From Brachymonas wangyanguii (lineage in GTDB: Bacteria > Pseudomonadota > Gammaproteobacteria > Burkholderiales > Burkholderiaceae_C), in the NCBI RefSeq assembly GCF_045055315.1, contig NZ_CP173677.1:248001-312000 (forward strand): a stretch of DNA of 64,000 nucleotides. The letters are read 5' to 3'. Both the position numbers and the translations under genes were made by a program. Of this stretch, positions 8,619-20,109 are shown in pieces. Position 1 is the stretch's first letter. Each line of letters opens with the position of its first letter. The notes below the pieces were generated by a model, which had not been told where the DNA came from, made no database searches, and was given only the letters and a program-made list of their open reading frames with translations.

Positions 8619-10736
<2,118 letters not shown>

Positions 10737-10823
10737 AGCCGTGTAGGTCGCCGGTAGTAATGCGATAATATCCTCTTCCTTGGCCTGATCCTGATGCAGG
10801 CCTGCAATGCTGAAAGAACAATC

Positions 10824-11330
10824 ATGGAACGCTGGACCCCTCGAGTTACCGTGGCTGCCGTGCTGGAGCATGAAGGCCGATTCCTGCTGGTGGAAGAGCG
10901 TCAGACCCGTGGTCTGGTGCTGAACAATGCGGCCGGCCACCTGGACCGCGGCGAGTCCCTGGTGCATGCCTGCGTGCGCGAAGTGCTGGAAGAAACCGCC
11001 CACGACTTCACGCCCGAGGCGCTGGTCGGCGTCTACCTGTCGCGCTACCAGGGTCATGATCCCAAACGCGGCATCGACCGCGACCTGACGTTCCTGCGTT
11101 TCACCTTCTGCGGCAAGCTGGGCCAGTTCCATCCTGAGCGCCAGCTGGACACGCCCATTGAGCGCACCGTCTGGATGAGCCCGGACGAGATCCGCGCCAG
11201 CGTAGCGCGCCACCGCAGCCCGATGGTGCTCCGCTCGCTGGAAGACTACCTGAGCGGCCACCGCTTCCCGCTCGACACGATCTACGCGCATGAGAGTGTT
11301 ACCAATCCCGCCTGCTTCGAGACACGCTGA
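10824..11330 (+). CDS. NUDIX hydrolase, NudJ-like
   Basis: A 168-residue pyrophosphohydrolase. The Nudix box starts at residue 38 (GHLDRGESLVHACVREVLEE) and keeps the metal-binding REVLEE core; the usual glycine after EE-x is alanine. The N-terminal VTVAAVLEHEGRFLLVEER and the long spacing to VWMSPDEIRA resemble NudJ-type phosphatases of nucleoside and thiamine pyrophosphates, but the substrate cannot be read from sequence. In many betaproteobacteria a similar gene precedes the tRNA thiolase mnmA; here an exporter gene follows after only 5 bases. The ATG at 10824 is used; upstream starts give unlikely residues. Confidence 0.85.
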   Translation: MERWTPRVTVAAVLEHEGRFLLVEERQTRGLVLNNAAGHLDRGESLVHACVREVLEETAHDFTPEALVGVYLSRYQGHDPKRGIDRDLTFLRFTFCGKLGQFHPERQLDTPIERTVWMSPDEIRASVARHRSPMVLRSLEDYLSGHRFPLDTIYAHESVTNPACFETR

Positions 11331-11335
11331 GCGCC

Positions 11336-12100
11336 GTGGCTGAACTGGATCTGGGCATCTGGCTGGTGCTGGCACTGGCCGCCTTTGGCGCGGGCGTACT
11401 GAATGCGATTGCCGGTGGCGGCAGTTTCCTGACTTTTCCGGCACTGGTATGGGCCGGCATTCCGCCGATTGCCGCCAACGCCACCAGCGCCGCCGTGGTA
11501 TCCCCCGGTTATCTGGGCAGCACGCTGGGCTTCCGGCCGGAGCTGCAGGACTTGCCGCGCCGCCTGCTCTGGCGCGAGATGCTGGTGGCGGCGCTGGGTG
11601 GCCTGTTGGGGGCGCTGCTGCTGCTGGTGACGCCTTCGGCTGTGTTCGCCGGCATCGTGCCCTGGCTGCTGCTGTTTGCCACGGCCTTGTTCGCATTTGG
11701 CCCCTGGTTGACGGCACGGCTGCGCGGCGGCCAGGCGGATCAGCTGCAGCGCTGGCGCTTGCCGGCCTTGCTGCTGGTCTGCATCTACGGCGGCTACTTC
11801 AACGGCGGGCTCGGCATCCTGCTGATGGCGATGTACCTGCTGGTGGGCGAGGCGCGGCTGAATACCGCCAACGCGCTCAAGAATCTCAATTCGCTGGTGC
11901 TGTCGCTGATTTCGGTGGCGGCCTTTGCCTGGGCCGGCGCGATTGTCTGGCGCGAGGCACTGGTGATGATGGTCTTTGCCACGCTGGGTGGCTGGGCCGG
12001 TGCCCGGCTGGCACGCCGCCTGCCGATACGTGCCGTGCGTGCCATCGTGATCATCACCGGCCTGGTGATGACGCTGCTGTTCTTCCTGCGCCAGCGCTGA
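11336..12100 (+). CDS. TauE/SafE-family sulphite or organosulphur exporter
   Basis: A 254-residue inner-membrane protein with about 7-8 helices. The duplicated family pattern is visible as GAGVLNAIAGGGSFLTFPAL near the N terminus and IYGGYFNGGLGILLMAMY in the second half. TauE/SafE proteins move sulphite, sulphoacetate or related anions; the actual cargo here is unknown. The start is a GTG at 11336, five bases after the NUDIX stop codon, so the two genes are probably translated from one transcript. It converges on the nnrS gene. Confidence 0.87.
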   Translation: MAELDLGIWLVLALAAFGAGVLNAIAGGGSFLTFPALVWAGIPPIAANATSAAVVSPGYLGSTLGFRPELQDLPRRLLWREMLVAALGGLLGALLLLVTPSAVFAGIVPWLLLFATALFAFGPWLTARLRGGQADQLQRWRLPALLLVCIYGGYFNGGLGILLMAMYLLVGEARLNTANALKNLNSLVLSLISVAAFAWAGAIVWREALVMMVFATLGGWAGARLARRLPIRAVRAIVIITGLVMTLLFFLRQR

Positions 12101-12117
12101 GCCGGCGCGCGGGCATA

Positions 12118-13467
12118 TCAGCCTTCCTTGCCGTCAGCGCGCGGCTTGCCGTACCAGCGGCTGTAGCGCCAGGCCCAGACCGCCAGGATGCCGGTCCAGA
12201 GCAGGGCTGCCAGCATCAGCAGCAGGCTGGCCTGTCCGCTCGGGAAGGCGCCGGCGATGCGCAGCAGGATGGACAGCTGCAGCAGCCAGAACAGCCGCCA
12301 GACGGTATCGTCGGCAATCAGGGCGCGGCCGCTGTGGCCGCAGGACACGCGCGTCACCATGGCCACGATCAGCGAGCCCAGGCAGCCCATGGTCAGCGCG
12401 TGCAGCGCCGCCCACGGCAGCACGATGCCGGCGGTGGCACCGAGGATCTGCGTCAGGCCGCTGATCAGGAAGGCCAGGCCCAGCCAGATGAAGCCGATGT
12501 GCAGCATCGCCAGCAGGCGGATTTTCAGGCTCTGCACCAGGCCCCAGACCACGGCCAGCCACAGCAGCATGGCGGCAATGCCGAGCTCGACCACGCCGCG
12601 GAACAGCATCCAGCCCTGGCCGCGCAGGCCCAGCGCTTCCAGCCAGGGCACGATGGCCTCGAAAAGCGCGGCACCCAGCATCAGCCCCAGCACCCAGAAC
12701 GGACGCCAGACCTGCACCATGGGCACGGCATTGCTGGTGAAGAAGGGAATCATGCGGTGGGCCACGGCGACAAAGGTGACGACGATATAGCCCCACAGGC
12801 CGGTCAGCGTCCACAGGCGCGATTGCGCCGCATCGCCTTGCCACAGCGCCAGCAGGGCACCGGCCAGGGCAATACAGCCGATCAGGCCGCCAATGCCGAC
12901 GCTCTTGGCATGCAGGCGGTCCTGGTGCACGCTGATGCGCACCAGCTTCCACCACATGGCGTACATCCAGCACAGGCCGATCAGCGCCAGCGCGCCGCCG
13001 ACCAGCGCGAGTGTTTGGCTCAGCTGCGCGCCGACCAGCCACAGCAGCCAGCCGCCGGCCTGCAACAGCAGCAGCGGCCGTACCTGCTCTGACGTGGGGG
13101 CGGTGACGTTGAGCCACTTGGGACCGGCGGTGAACAGGAAGCCGGCAAAGTACAGCGGCATGAAGCCATAGACCATCACGTTGGCGTGGACCAGCGTGGC
13201 CGGGATCGTCTGCTGCAGCTGCAGGGCGCTGCTGAAGCGGTCGACCTGCACCAGTGCCCACCACAGGCTGCCGAGCACCAGCAGCAGCATCGCCAGGAAA
13301 AAGCCAAGCCGGTGGGGGGCGCGCATCAGGTCCTGCAGGCGCCAGGGCGCGGCTTCGGCCGCGGCCAGCAGGGCGGCTTTTTCGCGCGCCTTGTCTTCGG
13401 CGGAGGGGCGTGGCGCAGCGGTCTGGATCGGAATCGGGCGGGGAGAGGGGGTCTGCTTGTCAGTCAT
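12118..13467 (-). CDS. nnrS: NnrS family membrane protein
   Basis: A 449-residue polytopic membrane protein with about 12 helices. Family segments are HANVMVYGFMPLYFAGFLF, HRMIPFFTSNA and the C-terminal HALTMGCLGSLIVAMVTRVS. NnrS is a heme- and copper-containing protein first linked to nitric oxide reduction and defence during denitrification; its exact reaction is not settled. The N-terminal 40 residues are a polar, Ala/Pro-rich cytoplasmic tail. I see no FNR-type palindrome in the 150 bases before it. It supports a nitrogen-oxide-exposed, facultatively anaerobic lifestyle. Confidence 0.92.
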   Translation of the reverse strand: MTDKQTPSPRPIPIQTAAPRPSAEDKAREKAALLAAAEAAPWRLQDLMRAPHRLGFFLAMLLLVLGSLWWALVQVDRFSSALQLQQTIPATLVHANVMVYGFMPLYFAGFLFTAGPKWLNVTAPTSEQVRPLLLLQAGGWLLWLVGAQLSQTLALVGGALALIGLCWMYAMWWKLVRISVHQDRLHAKSVGIGGLIGCIALAGALLALWQGDAAQSRLWTLTGLWGYIVVTFVAVAHRMIPFFTSNAVPMVQVWRPFWVLGLMLGAALFEAIVPWLEALGLRGQGWMLFRGVVELGIAAMLLWLAVVWGLVQSLKIRLLAMLHIGFIWLGLAFLISGLTQILGATAGIVLPWAALHALTMGCLGSLIVAMVTRVSCGHSGRALIADDTVWRLFWLLQLSILLRIAGAFPSGQASLLLMLAALLWTGILAVWAWRYSRWYGKPRADGKEG

Positions 13468-13564
13468 GCAGAAATTCTAGGCCAGCGGCTGTGACAAAAG
13501 GTTCATTCACGCAGTGGCGGCAAGGGCATGAATGGCCTCCGGCATGGCCCCGCTCCGCAGGCGA

Positions 13565-13586
13565 GGCCAGTTGGTATATGCTGGCC
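13565..13586 (+). promoter_or_regulatory. Inverted repeat spanning a possible -10 box
   Basis: GGCCAG (13565-13570) and CTGGCC (13581-13586) flank TTGGTATATG, whose TATATG could be the -10 element of the MgtC-like gene starting at 13622. The arrangement would suit an operator, but no matching -35 box is convincing. Confidence 0.3.
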
Positions 13587-13621
13587 AGACAAGCCCGCAC
13601 AGGGCAGAGGAGTACTCGGGG

Positions 13622-14866
13622 ATGGAATGGAATGACAGCTTGCGCGGCATTCTCGCGGCACTCGGTATCGGCCTGCTGATCGGCATGGTGCGCGAGCGCC
13701 GCAATACCGAAACCATGGCCGGCATCCGCACGCATGCGCTGGTGGCGCTGGCGGGTGCCATCTGCATGGAGCTGGGCGTCGGTATCTACATGGTGGCCGT
13801 GCTGGTGATTGGCGCCTATGGCGTGGCCGGCTACATGCGCAACGAGCCGGACGATGTCGGCCTGACCGGCGAGGCGGCGCTGCTGGTGAACATGGCGCTG
13901 GCCGGGTTGGCGATGCACCGTCCGGAGCTGGCCGTGCCACTGGGCGTGGTGGTGGCAGTGCTGCTGCAGGCCAAGAGCCAGCTCAAGAACATCAGCCGCA
14001 ACCTGATCAGCGAGCAGGAAGTGCGCGATGGCATGGTGCTGCTGGTAGCGGGGCTGGTGGTGATGCCGCTGCTGCCGGCCGCCGCGGTCGATCCCTGGGG
14101 CGTGCTGCATCTGCGCACGGTGTGGAAGGTGGTGGTACTGGTGATGGCGGTGGGCGTGCTGGGCCATGTGGCGCAGCGCATGGTCGGGCCGCGTTGGGGC
14201 CTGCCAGTGGCTGGTTTCTTTGCCGGCTTTGCCTCGTCCACGGCCGCTACCGCCAGCATGGGGCAGCGCAGCAAGTCCGATACCGGCAGCGCCCTGGAGG
14301 CCGGAGCTGCCGCGATACTGGCCAACCTGGCCTCGCTGCTGTTGCTTGGTGCCGTGGTCTGGGCGGTGGCGCCTGGCCTGCTGCTGGCCACGGCAGCGCC
14401 CCTGGGCATGGCGGTGCTGGTGCTGTTGCTGGGGGCACTGATCGGCTTGCGCCGTTCGCTGCAGCAGCCGGTACCGGAAGAGACTGCACCGGCATCGGCG
14501 CGCGCCTTCAAGCTCAGCCATGCACTGCTGATCGCCCTGGCGATTGCACTGGTATCCATCATGGCGGCCTGGCTGCGCCATCTGTTTGGCGATACCGTGG
14601 CGATCTTGGCGGCGATGCTGGCGGCCTTGACCGAGCTGCAGGCAGCGGCAGTCAGTATTGCGCGCATGGCAACATCCGGCCATATGCCGCAAACCACGGC
14701 GCAATGGGGCCTGGTGGGCGTGCTGGCTTCGGGTTCGACGGCCAAGGCCACGCTGGCCCTGGTCAGCGGCAGCCGCTCCTATGGCTGGTACGTGGCGCTG
14801 ACGCTGATCACGCAGGTGGCCGCCGCCGCGGCGGTGCTGGCACTGATGCAGGGCATCTGGGGTTGA
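13622..14866 (+). CDS. MgtC/SapB-type membrane protein with DUF4010-like C-terminal half
   Basis: A 414-residue inner-membrane protein. The first 150 residues carry the MgtC/SapB pattern (GIGLLIGMVRERRN, GIRTHALVALAGAICMELG, GEAALLVNMAL), and the rest matches the DUF4010 arrangement seen in longer members (GPRWGLPVAGFFAGFASSTA, ASGSTAKATLAL). These long forms are common in proteobacteria and have no proven role; short MgtC proteins concern magnesium limitation and F1Fo regulation, which should not be assumed here. Start at 13622 with a GGAG-rich stretch upstream; the preceding in-frame residues do not look like membrane protein. Confidence 0.85.
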   Translation: MEWNDSLRGILAALGIGLLIGMVRERRNTETMAGIRTHALVALAGAICMELGVGIYMVAVLVIGAYGVAGYMRNEPDDVGLTGEAALLVNMALAGLAMHRPELAVPLGVVVAVLLQAKSQLKNISRNLISEQEVRDGMVLLVAGLVVMPLLPAAAVDPWGVLHLRTVWKVVVLVMAVGVLGHVAQRMVGPRWGLPVAGFFAGFASSTAATASMGQRSKSDTGSALEAGAAAILANLASLLLLGAVVWAVAPGLLLATAAPLGMAVLVLLLGALIGLRRSLQQPVPEETAPASARAFKLSHALLIALAIALVSIMAAWLRHLFGDTVAILAAMLAALTELQAAAVSIARMATSGHMPQTTAQWGLVGVLASGSTAKATLALVSGSRSYGWYVALTLITQVAAAAAVLALMQGIWG

Positions 14867-14977
14867 CACGCAGACGTCACGGGTTCGACACGTGTTCGTC
14901 GTGCAAAACCCGTCCAATGGTCACACATTATGGTGCGGGGCAGCATGAGGCCGCCCCCGGACACGGAAGCGAGTGAC

Positions 14978-16015
14978 ATGAAAATCATGATTGTGACGGA
15001 CGCCTGGGAGCCCCAGGTGAATGGCGTGGTGCGCACGCTGAAGACCACCACCGCCCACCTGCAGGAGCTGGGGCATGAGGTGCAGATCCTGTCGCCGCTG
15101 GAGTTCCGCTCCATGCCGTGCCCGACTTACCCGGAGATTTCGCTGGCGCTGGCCACGCCGGCGCAGATCGCGCAGCGCATCCAGGCCTTCGATCCGGATT
15201 GCCTGCACATTGCCACCGAAGGCCCGCTGGGCTGGATGGCGCGCCATACCGCGATCAAGCTGGGCTGGCCGTTTTCCAGCGCCTACCACAGCCGCTTTCC
15301 CGAATACGTGCACGCGCGCTTCCGCCTGCCGGTCGGCATCAGCTATGCGGTACTGCGCAAGTTCCACAATGCGGCGCGTTCCACCATGGCACCCACGCCG
15401 GCGATCGTGCAGGACCTGAAGGAGCGCGGCTTCAGCAAGGCGCGCCTGTGGTCGCGCGGCGTCAATCTCGATGCCTTCCATCCCGATGGCGAGTTCCTGC
15501 CGCGCGAGAAGGATCCAGTCTTCCTCTACGTCGGCCGCATTGCCGTGGAAAAGCAGGTGCACAAGTTCCTGGAGCTGGACCTGCCCGGCGAGAAGTGGGT
15601 GGTCGGCTCCGGCCCGGAAGAAGAGAAGCTGCGCGCGCGCTTCCCCGAGGCGCGCTGGCTTGGCGTGCTCAAGGGCGAACCGCTGTCCACCGCCTACCGC
15701 AGTGCCGACGTGATGGTGTTCCCCAGCGTCACCGATACCTTCGGTCTGGTGATGGTTGAGGCCATGGCCTGCGGGACGCCGGTGGCGGCCTATCCGGTCC
15801 CGGGACCGATCGACGTGATCGGCATGGACTCGGACGGCGGCGTGCTCGATACCGACTTGCGCCAGGCCTGCCTGCGAGCGCTGGACAAGACGAAAGACCG
15901 TGCCGCCGTGCGCCGCCACGCCGAGCAGTTCAACTGGCCTTCGGCCACGCGCCAGTTCCTGGATGGTCTGGCACCGCGTGGTCGGGAGGCGGCGCAGGTG
16001 GTGCTGGCGGGGTAA
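14978..16015 (+). CDS. GT4-family glycosyltransferase (GDP-mannose-dependent mannosyltransferase-like)
   Basis: A 345-residue GT-B fold enzyme acting on the cytoplasmic side of the membrane. The N-terminal MIVTDAWEPQVNGVVRTLK and TEGPLGWMAR, the middle LWSRGVNLDAFHP and FLYVGRIAVEKQ, and the donor-binding FPSVTDTFGLVMVEAMACG are those of the MgtA/DgdA-like branch that glycosylates diacylglycerol or polyprenyl acceptors. It lacks neighbours from a polysaccharide cluster, so the acceptor is unknown; a glycolipid is the simplest guess. The ATG at 14978 has a GGAAG site upstream. It converges on the ABC exporter gene. Confidence 0.87.
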   Translation: MKIMIVTDAWEPQVNGVVRTLKTTTAHLQELGHEVQILSPLEFRSMPCPTYPEISLALATPAQIAQRIQAFDPDCLHIATEGPLGWMARHTAIKLGWPFSSAYHSRFPEYVHARFRLPVGISYAVLRKFHNAARSTMAPTPAIVQDLKERGFSKARLWSRGVNLDAFHPDGEFLPREKDPVFLYVGRIAVEKQVHKFLELDLPGEKWVVGSGPEEEKLRARFPEARWLGVLKGEPLSTAYRSADVMVFPSVTDTFGLVMVEAMACGTPVAAYPVPGPIDVIGMDSDGGVLDTDLRQACLRALDKTKDRAAVRRHAEQFNWPSATRQFLDGLAPRGREAAQVVLAG

Positions 16016-16076
16016 GCGGCGGCGGGCAAGTTATCTCTTCATATAGCGATTCACGACAGGGGCAAGCGCCCCCTGA

Positions 16077-17921
16077 TCAACTATCCTGCGACGCCAGAAA
16101 ACCGCCGCTCTGGCGCTGCCACAGGCGCGCATAGAGCCCGCCCAGCGCCAGCAGCTCCTGGTGCGTACCCTGTTCCAGGATGCGGCCCTGGTCCAGCACG
16201 ATCAGGCGGTCCAGTGCGGCGATGGTGGACAGGCGGTGCGCAATCGCGATCACGGTCTTGCCTTCCATCAGGCGCAGCAGGCTGCTCTGGATCGCAGCCT
16301 CGACTTCGGAGTCGAGTGCGCTGGTAGCTTCATCCAGCACCAGGATCGGCGAATCCTTGAGCATGACACGGGCGATCGCCACGCGCTGGCGCTGGCCGCC
16401 GGAGAGCTTGACGCCGCGTTCGCCGACCTGGGCGTCGTAGCCGGTGTTGCCCTGGCGGTCATCAAGGCGCGCGATGAACTCGTCGGCCTCGGCGCGTTCG
16501 GCGGCAGCGATCATCTCGGCTTCGCTGGCATCGGGTCGGCCATAGAGGATGTTGTCGCGCATGGAGCGGTGCAGCAGCGAGGTGTCCTGCGACACCATGC
16601 CGATGGCGCTGCGCAGGCTGTCCTGCGTCACGCTTCGCACGTCCTGGCCGTCGATGAGGATGCGGCCGCTGTCCACGTCCTGGAAGCGCAGCAGCAGGTT
16701 GACCAGCGTCGACTTGCCGGCACCGGAACGGCCGATCAGTCCGACTTTTTCGCCGGGGCGGATCACCAGGTCCAGCCCGTCGATCACTGGTGCCAGGCCG
16801 GCGCGGTAGCTGAAGCTGACACGCTCGAAGCGCACCTCGCCCTGCGACACTTCCAGCTGGCGGGCATTGTCGGCGTCGACCACGGTGCGCGGGCGCGACA
16901 GTGTCTGCATGCCGTCCTGGATGGTGCCGACGTTCTCGAACAGCATCGTCATTTCCCACATCACCCAGTGGCTCATGCCCGTCAGGCGCAGCGCCATGGC
17001 GCTGACGGCGGCGACGGCACCGGTGCCGACTTCGCCACGCGTCCAGAGCCAGAGCGACAGGCCGGTGGCACTCAGGATCAGCAGCACCATCATGATCTGG
17101 TTGACGATCTCGAAACGGCTCACCAGTCGCATCTGCTGGTAGCCGGTGGCCCGGAAATCGTCCATCGCGGCACGTGCAAAGCCGGCTTCGCGCTGGGTGT
17201 GTGCAAACAGCTTGACGGTGCCAATGTTGGCGTAGGCATCGGTGATGCGGCCAGTCATGGCGGCGCGGGCGTTGGCCTGCGCCTTGCTCACCTGGCCCAG
17301 CTTGGGCACGAAATACCAGCAGGCCAGCAGATAGCTCACCGCCCAGAGCGCAAACGGCAGCATCAGGCGCAGGTCGAAACCGCCGGCCAGCAGCAGGATG
17401 GTGATCATGTAGGTGCCCATGCCGATCACCACATCGGTGGTGGTGAACAGCATGTCGCGTACCGCCAGCGCGGTCTGCATGATCTTGGTGGTGATGCGGC
17501 CGGCAAATTCCTCGGCGTAAAAGGCCATGCTCTGGCCCAGCATCAACCGGTGGAAGTTCCAGCGCAGCCGCATCGGGAAGTTGATGGCTAGCGCCTGGTG
17601 CTTGAAGATGGTCTGCAGCCCGACCACCACGATCGAGGCCAGCATGATGCCGGTGAGCCAGCCGAGCTGGCTGCCGAAGTCCTGCAGCAGGGTGTCGCGC
17701 GTGCTGGCGGCTAGCCAGTCCACCACGCGGCCGAGCGTGGCAAACAGGAAGACTTCGTACATGGACACCAGCGCTGACAGCACGGCCATGCCGAGCAGGT
17801 AGCCGCGCGCGCCGCGCGTCATCTGCCAGACAAAGCGCAGCAGGCTGGTGGGAGGGGCCACTGGCTCCCGCGAGGGGTAGGGTGGCAGGCGACGTTCAAA
17901 CCAGGAAAACAGGAATTGCAT
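16077..17921 (-). CDS. ABC exporter, fused membrane and ATPase domains
   Basis: A 614-residue half-transporter that should work as a homodimer in the inner membrane. Residues 1-330 carry six helices; the ATPase follows with Walker A GLIGRSGAGKSTLVN, the Q-loop VSQDTSLL, signature LSGGQRQRVAIARVML, Walker B ILVLDEATSALD and the H-loop AIAHRLST. The subfamily is the MsbA/MdlB-like exporter group with an YxxSREP-like cytoplasmic start; lipid A transport is not implied because the longer loop pattern differs from MsbA. It lies 67 bases downstream of minE on the same strand. Confidence 0.88.
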   Translation of the reverse strand: MQFLFSWFERRLPPYPSREPVAPPTSLLRFVWQMTRGARGYLLGMAVLSALVSMYEVFLFATLGRVVDWLAASTRDTLLQDFGSQLGWLTGIMLASIVVVGLQTIFKHQALAINFPMRLRWNFHRLMLGQSMAFYAEEFAGRITTKIMQTALAVRDMLFTTTDVVIGMGTYMITILLLAGGFDLRLMLPFALWAVSYLLACWYFVPKLGQVSKAQANARAAMTGRITDAYANIGTVKLFAHTQREAGFARAAMDDFRATGYQQMRLVSRFEIVNQIMMVLLILSATGLSLWLWTRGEVGTGAVAAVSAMALRLTGMSHWVMWEMTMLFENVGTIQDGMQTLSRPRTVVDADNARQLEVSQGEVRFERVSFSYRAGLAPVIDGLDLVIRPGEKVGLIGRSGAGKSTLVNLLLRFQDVDSGRILIDGQDVRSVTQDSLRSAIGMVSQDTSLLHRSMRDNILYGRPDASEAEMIAAAERAEADEFIARLDDRQGNTGYDAQVGERGVKLSGGQRQRVAIARVMLKDSPILVLDEATSALDSEVEAAIQSSLLRLMEGKTVIAIAHRLSTIAALDRLIVLDQGRILEQGTHQELLALGGLYARLWQRQSGGFLASQDS

Positions 17922-17988
17922 TCCGGAATCCTAGCGGAGTCGCGTGACATGCGCTACGCCGGGGCTATCCGGGCGTGGCGCATGGGCT

Positions 17989-18261
17989 TCAGCGCTGCTG
18001 TGCGTCCGGCAGTTCGATCTTGACTTCCAGCACTTCCAGGTTGTCCTGGCGGTCCAGCTGCACCTTCAGGTCGTCCGGGTTGATCTTGACGTACTTGGAG
18101 ATCACCGCCACCAGCTCGCGCTGCAGCGCCGGCAGGTAGTCGGGCTCGTCGGCACCGGCGCGGCCGCTGCGCTCGTGCGCCAGGATGATCTGCAGGCGCT
18201 CCTTGGCGACCGAGGCGGTCTTCTTCTTTTCACCGAGCAGGAAGGACAGGAACGATGCCAT
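17989..18261 (-). CDS. minE: Cell division topological specificity factor MinE
   Basis: A 90-residue ring-forming protein that stimulates the MinD ATPase and restricts MinCD to the cell poles. The N-terminal membrane and anti-MinCD region (ASFLSFLLGEKKKTASVAKERLQIILAHER) and the C-terminal beta domain (DLKVQLDRQDNLEVLEVKIELP) are complete. Only two bases separate it from the minD stop codon, so translation is probably coupled. Gene order minC-minD-minE is the standard one. Confidence 0.97.
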   Translation of the reverse strand: MASFLSFLLGEKKKTASVAKERLQIILAHERSGRAGADEPDYLPALQRELVAVISKYVKINPDDLKVQLDRQDNLEVLEVKIELPDAQQR

Positions 18262-18263
18262 GC

Positions 18264-19079
18264 TTACTTCCCTCCGAACAGGCGCTTGAAGAAGCCCGGC
18301 TTTTCAGCGTCGATGAAGCGCAGCGGCTTGTCCTGGCCCATGAAGCGGTCGATCACGTCGCTATAGGCCTGGGCCACATCGGTACCAGTGGACAGGATCG
18401 CCGGCGAGCCCTGGTTGGAGGCCTGCAGCACGGCTTCGGATTCGGGAATCACGCCGATCAGCTTGATGCGCAGGATGTCCTGGATATCCTCCAGCGACAG
18501 CATCTGGCCATCGGCCACGCGGTTCGGGTTGTAGCGCGTGATCAGCAGGTGCTCCTTGATCGGCTCCTTGCCTTCGGAGGCGCGCCTGGTCTTGCTGCCC
18601 AGCATGCCGAGGATGCGGTCGGAGTCACGCACGGAGGAGACTTCGGGGTTGGTCACCACCAGCGCCTCGTCGGCGTAGTGCATGGCCATCATGGCACCGC
18701 CCTCGATACCGGCGGGCGAATCGCAGACGATGTATTCGAAGCCCATGGCGGCCAGGTCTTCCAGTACCTTGCCGACGCCTTCCTTGGTCAGGGCGTCCTT
18801 GTCGCGTGTCTGGCTGGCGGCCAGGATGTAGAGGTTGTCGACCTGCTTGTCCTTGATCAGCGCCTGGTTCAGGTTGGCCTCACCCTGGATCACGTTGATC
18901 AGGTCGTACACCACGCGGCGTTCGCAGCCCATGATCAGGTCCAGGTTGCGCAGGCCGACGTCAAAGTCGATGACGGCGGTCTTGTGGCCACGCATGGCCA
19001 GGCCGGTGGCAAAGCTGGCGCTGGTGGTGGTCTTGCCTACACCCCCCTTGCCGGAGGTCACGACGACGATTTTTGCCAT
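18264..19079 (-). CDS. minD: Septum site-determining ATPase MinD
   Basis: A 271-residue ParA-family ATPase whose ATP-bound dimer sits on the membrane and recruits MinC and MinE. The deviant Walker A (TSGKGGVGKTTTSASFA) is at residues 7-23, switch I DFDVGLRNLD and switch II VCDSPAGIE follow, and the C-terminal amphipathic helix FFKRLFGGK is the membrane anchor. Length matches the family exactly. It is the middle gene of the minCDE operon. Confidence 0.98.
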   Translation of the reverse strand: MAKIVVVTSGKGGVGKTTTSASFATGLAMRGHKTAVIDFDVGLRNLDLIMGCERRVVYDLINVIQGEANLNQALIKDKQVDNLYILAASQTRDKDALTKEGVGKVLEDLAAMGFEYIVCDSPAGIEGGAMMAMHYADEALVVTNPEVSSVRDSDRILGMLGSKTRRASEGKEPIKEHLLITRYNPNRVADGQMLSLEDIQDILRIKLIGVIPESEAVLQASNQGSPAILSTGTDVAQAYSDVIDRFMGQDKPLRFIDAEKPGFFKRLFGGK

Positions 19080-19110
19080 GTTGGGATTTCCTTGGTAATG
19101 GATATGAAGA

Positions 19111-19860
19111 TTAACTCAGGGGTTCGAACAGCATTTTTTCGCCGTCCAGCCGCACTTGTGCCGGCTTGCCGGCCACCTCGGGCGGCAGCTCCTGTTCGCT
19201 GGTGCGGTAGATGCCGGCAATCGATACCAGCTGCGGCTGCAGGCAGGTGGTAAAGATGCGGGCATCGGTATTGCCGCGCGCGCCGGCAATAGCGCGGCCG
19301 CGCAGCGGCGCATAGACGTGCACATTGCCGTCGGCGATGACCTCGGCACCGTCGCTGACCATGGCCAGCACGACCAGATCGGCACCACGCGCATAGACCT
19401 GCTGGCCGGAGCGCAGCGGCTTGTCGATCACCATGGTGACGGGGGCCGGTGCCGGCACTTCGCGCACCACCTCGACCTGCTGCACCACGGTCTGCGGTGC
19501 CGGTGCGGGAGCCGCTGCCGGGGCGGCCACGGCACGCGCCGGCAGCTCTTCGGGGGCGGCGGCCAGGCCTTGGGCCAGCGCGGCCTGCATCTGCTCCGGT
19601 GAACCGCCGCGGACGGCAACCGGCAGCGTGCGGCGTGCGCGCAGCAAGGCCACCAGCGCGGCGAAATCGATGGTCTCGCCGTGTACGGCAGCCAGGTCGA
19701 TCACCAGGGCATCGTGGTCGAAAAAGTCGGGATCGTCACCCAGTTGGGCGTCCAGCCCGGCTTGCAGCAGGGACAGGTCAGGGGACTTGAGCAGCAGGGC
19801 CACCGTGGACAGGAAGGCGCTCTTGAATTCGAAACTCGGCGTTGCCGTAGCGACGGTCAT
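19111..19860 (-). CDS. minC: Septum site-determining protein MinC
   Basis: Inhibitor of FtsZ polymerisation delivered to the membrane by MinD. Residues 1-100 form the N-terminal FtsZ-inhibiting domain (FEFKSAFLSTVALLLKS); a 45-residue Ala/Pro-rich linker follows; the C-terminal beta-helix begins near VIDKPLRSGQQVYARGADLV and includes GRAIAGARGNTDARIF. The ATG at 19860 is chosen (249 aa); an in-frame ATG at 19896 adds 12 hydrophobic residues and neither has a clear ribosome site. It heads minCDE and is divergent from macA. Confidence 0.96.
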   Translation of the reverse strand: MTVATATPSFEFKSAFLSTVALLLKSPDLSLLQAGLDAQLGDDPDFFDHDALVIDLAAVHGETIDFAALVALLRARRTLPVAVRGGSPEQMQAALAQGLAAAPEELPARAVAAPAAAPAPAPQTVVQQVEVVREVPAPAPVTMVIDKPLRSGQQVYARGADLVVLAMVSDGAEVIADGNVHVYAPLRGRAIAGARGNTDARIFTTCLQPQLVSIAGIYRTSEQELPPEVAGKPAQVRLDGEKMLFEPLS

Positions 19861-20109
19861 GGTGGTGGTCAGAAAAAACGGTAACGGTAAAGCCATGAGT
19901 TTACCGTCTGCAGCGCGGCTTCATGTATCAGCCAGTTACGATCCAACGCGAATTTGACGCGATATCGGCGGCAGGCTCCGGGAACTTCCGGCATCATGGC
20001 CGTATCGTTCAGGAGTCCTGCACTGCAACATCGCTGCTGCAGCAGCAGGCCGACACCTCTCCTGGTATCCGGCATCGGGCCGGATCCGCAACAGGACACC
20101 AACAAGACC

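Noticed and set aside
19861..20109. A small gene in the minC-macA divergent gap
   Set aside because: The in-frame upstream extensions of both genes cover this area but show no signal, motif or ribosome site; it is better read as a divergent promoter region without recognisable sites.
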